A stretch of 32,218 nucleotides of DNA from Mycolicibacterium sp. (GTDB taxonomy: Bacteria; Actinomycetota; Actinomycetes; Mycobacteriales; Mycobacteriaceae). The translations under genes and the position numbers were made by a program. Shown here piece by piece: positions 29,401 through 32,218 of the stretch. The stretch covers positions 1 to 32,218 of the forward strand of contig DAOUYK010000007.1 in NCBI GenBank assembly GCA_030666145.1, read 5' to 3'. Position 1 is the stretch's first letter. The number at the start of each line of letters is the position of its first letter. Below the pieces are notes generated by a model. That model ran no database searches. It was not told the origin of the DNA and worked only from the letters and a program-made list of their open reading frames with translations.

Positions 29401-30186
29401 TCACTGGCCAGCTCGGTCGTCGAAGATGGCTACCGCCCGGGTCCAACCAGCTGATGCGGCATGCACCTTAACCGGGAAGCAGGCAACATCGAAACCTTGG
29501 GCAGGAAGCGATTCCAGATTATGCAGCTTCTCGATGTGCGAATAGCCGATGTCGCGTCCAGCCCGATGGCCCTCCCAGATAATGGACGCGTCATGGTTCC
29601 GCGCGTACCGCCGTGCGGTATGAGAGAACGGTGCATCCCAGCTCCAGGCGTCGGTGCCGGTCAGGCGTATGCCTTGCTCAAGCAGGTACAAGGTGGCCTC
29701 GCGGCCCATGCCGCAGCCCTTCGCGACATAGTCGTCGTGCCCGTAGCGGGAGCCGGCACTCGTGTTGACAACAACAATCTCCAGCGGCGCCAAGGTGTGA
29801 CCGATGCGCTTCAGTTCTTGTTCGACATCACTGGCTGTCGCGACGTATCCGTCTGGGAAGTCCCGGAAATCCAGTTTGACCGCGGGTTGCAGACACCATT
29901 CGAGCGGGATCTCGTCGATGGTGATCGCGCGCTGGCCGCCATCCATCGTCGAGGCGTAGTGATAGGGAGCGTCGACGTGGGTGCCGCTGTGTGTGGTGAT
30001 CCGGACGCGCTCGATCGCCCAGCCTTCCCGGTCCGGTAAGTCCTCAACTGTCGCCCCGGGGAAGAATGACACCACCTCCGCCGCGGTCTGCTGATGGTCG
30101 TAGTAGTCGATCTCGGGCAGGTAACTGGGCGGATCTGAAGCAATTCCGGCCCGCAACGGGACCGAGATATCGACGAACCTACGCAT
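29401..30186 (-). CDS. Cyclase/kynurenine-formamidase-like metal hydrolase
   Basis: A 261-residue member of the cyclase family (PF04199), which holds kynurenine formamidase and isatin hydrolase. The metal site HSGTHVDAPYHY is present (His66, His70, Asp72, His76), and further conserved parts are ITTHSGTHVDAP, IVVVNTSAG, GRDIGYSHIEKL and the ending WTRAVAIFD. ATG 30186 has GGAG six bases upstream. It is first in a cassette with the lipoprotein and the VOC protein. The substrate cannot be inferred; tryptophan or indole breakdown is only one option. I do not remember this gene at this place in M. tuberculosis, where ligA follows Rv3013 directly. Confidence 0.88.
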   Translation of the reverse strand: MRRFVDISVPLRAGIASDPPSYLPEIDYYDHQQTAAEVVSFFPGATVEDLPDREGWAIERVRITTHSGTHVDAPYHYASTMDGGQRAITIDEIPLEWCLQPAVKLDFRDFPDGYVATASDVEQELKRIGHTLAPLEIVVVNTSAGSRYGHDDYVAKGCGMGREATLYLLEQGIRLTGTDAWSWDAPFSHTARRYARNHDASIIWEGHRAGRDIGYSHIEKLHNLESLPAQGFDVACFPVKVHAASAGWTRAVAIFDDRAGQ

Positions 30187-30226
30187 CCGAGCTCCTCGTG
30201 TATTGGACGGATTTCGTCGGAATTGA

Positions 30227-30264
30227 CCGATGACTCAGCTTCTTCCCGATGACCCAGTTTCTTC
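30227..30264. repeat. Two tandem 19-base repeats before the cyclase cassette
   Basis: CCGATGACTCAGCTTCTTC (30227-30245) is followed at once by CCGATGACCCAGTTTCTTC (30246-30264), two mismatches in 19. They lie 41-78 bases upstream of the cyclase start, where a regulator or -35 region is expected. With 19-base spacing they would present two sites on nearly the same DNA face. Confidence 0.8.
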
Positions 30265-30326
30265 GACCTCAACCCCGTCCATCTTGCCGAACGGACCCGG
30301 TTTTCGGGCAGTCCTGTGAGAGCCGG

Positions 30327-32218
<1,892 letters not shown>

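Overview
The window looks like chromosomal DNA from a high-GC Mycobacterium. Almost every protein reads as a close relative of the M. tuberculosis block Rv2982c to Rv3014c, in the same order and orientation. Supporting traits are GTG starts, TANNNT -10 boxes placed so close to starts that transcripts would be leaderless, a HupB with a long Lys/Ala tail, a CofC for F420, and an indirect Gln-tRNA pathway. I cannot name the species. Comparisons with M. tuberculosis are from memory, not from a search.

Layout. 1-4.5 kb: the start of gpsA (cut by the window edge), then divergent cofC, ppk1 and mutT1. 4.5-8.4 kb: a strong bidirectional terminator, hupB, leuD-leuC, and the divergent IclR regulator of the LtbR/NdgR type. 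8.4-11 kb: tRNA-Glu(CTC), tRNA-Gln(CTG), gltX and a fumarylacetoacetate-hydrolase-family gene. 11-16.4 kb: an MFS transporter, leuB-serA (overlapping) and an FAD oxidoreductase. 16.4-20.1 kb: the ilvB-ilvN-ilvC operon behind a complete branched-chain amino acid attenuator. 20.1-22.6 kb: a small PH-like membrane protein, a DoxX protein and lipoprotein lppZ. 22.6-24 kb: a PrrB-like sensor kinase with no response regulator beside it. 24-27.5 kb: gatC-gatA-gatB, with a remnant of pfkA left between gatA and gatB. 27.5-28.2 kb: an ACT-domain protein. 28.2-30.2 kb: a three-gene cassette (cyclase-family hydrolase, small Cys-rich lipoprotein, VOC/glyoxalase protein) that I do not remember at this place in M. 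tuberculosis. 30.3 kb to the end: ligA, lacking its N-terminus.

Two themes tie the genes together. The first is leucine, isoleucine, valine and serine synthesis (leuCD, leuB, serA, ilvBNC), with one local DNA-binding regulator and one RNA attenuator. The second is indirect glutaminyl-tRNA synthesis: GltX, both of its tRNA substrates and the GatCAB amidotransferase lie within about 19 kb.

The most notable observations are the pfkA remnant, which has lost most of the gene including the first Asp of its catalytic motif; the ilvB attenuator with an unlisted 23-residue leader peptide and mutually exclusive hairpins; several promoters predicted to make leaderless mRNAs; and three short tandem repeats sitting in promoter regions.
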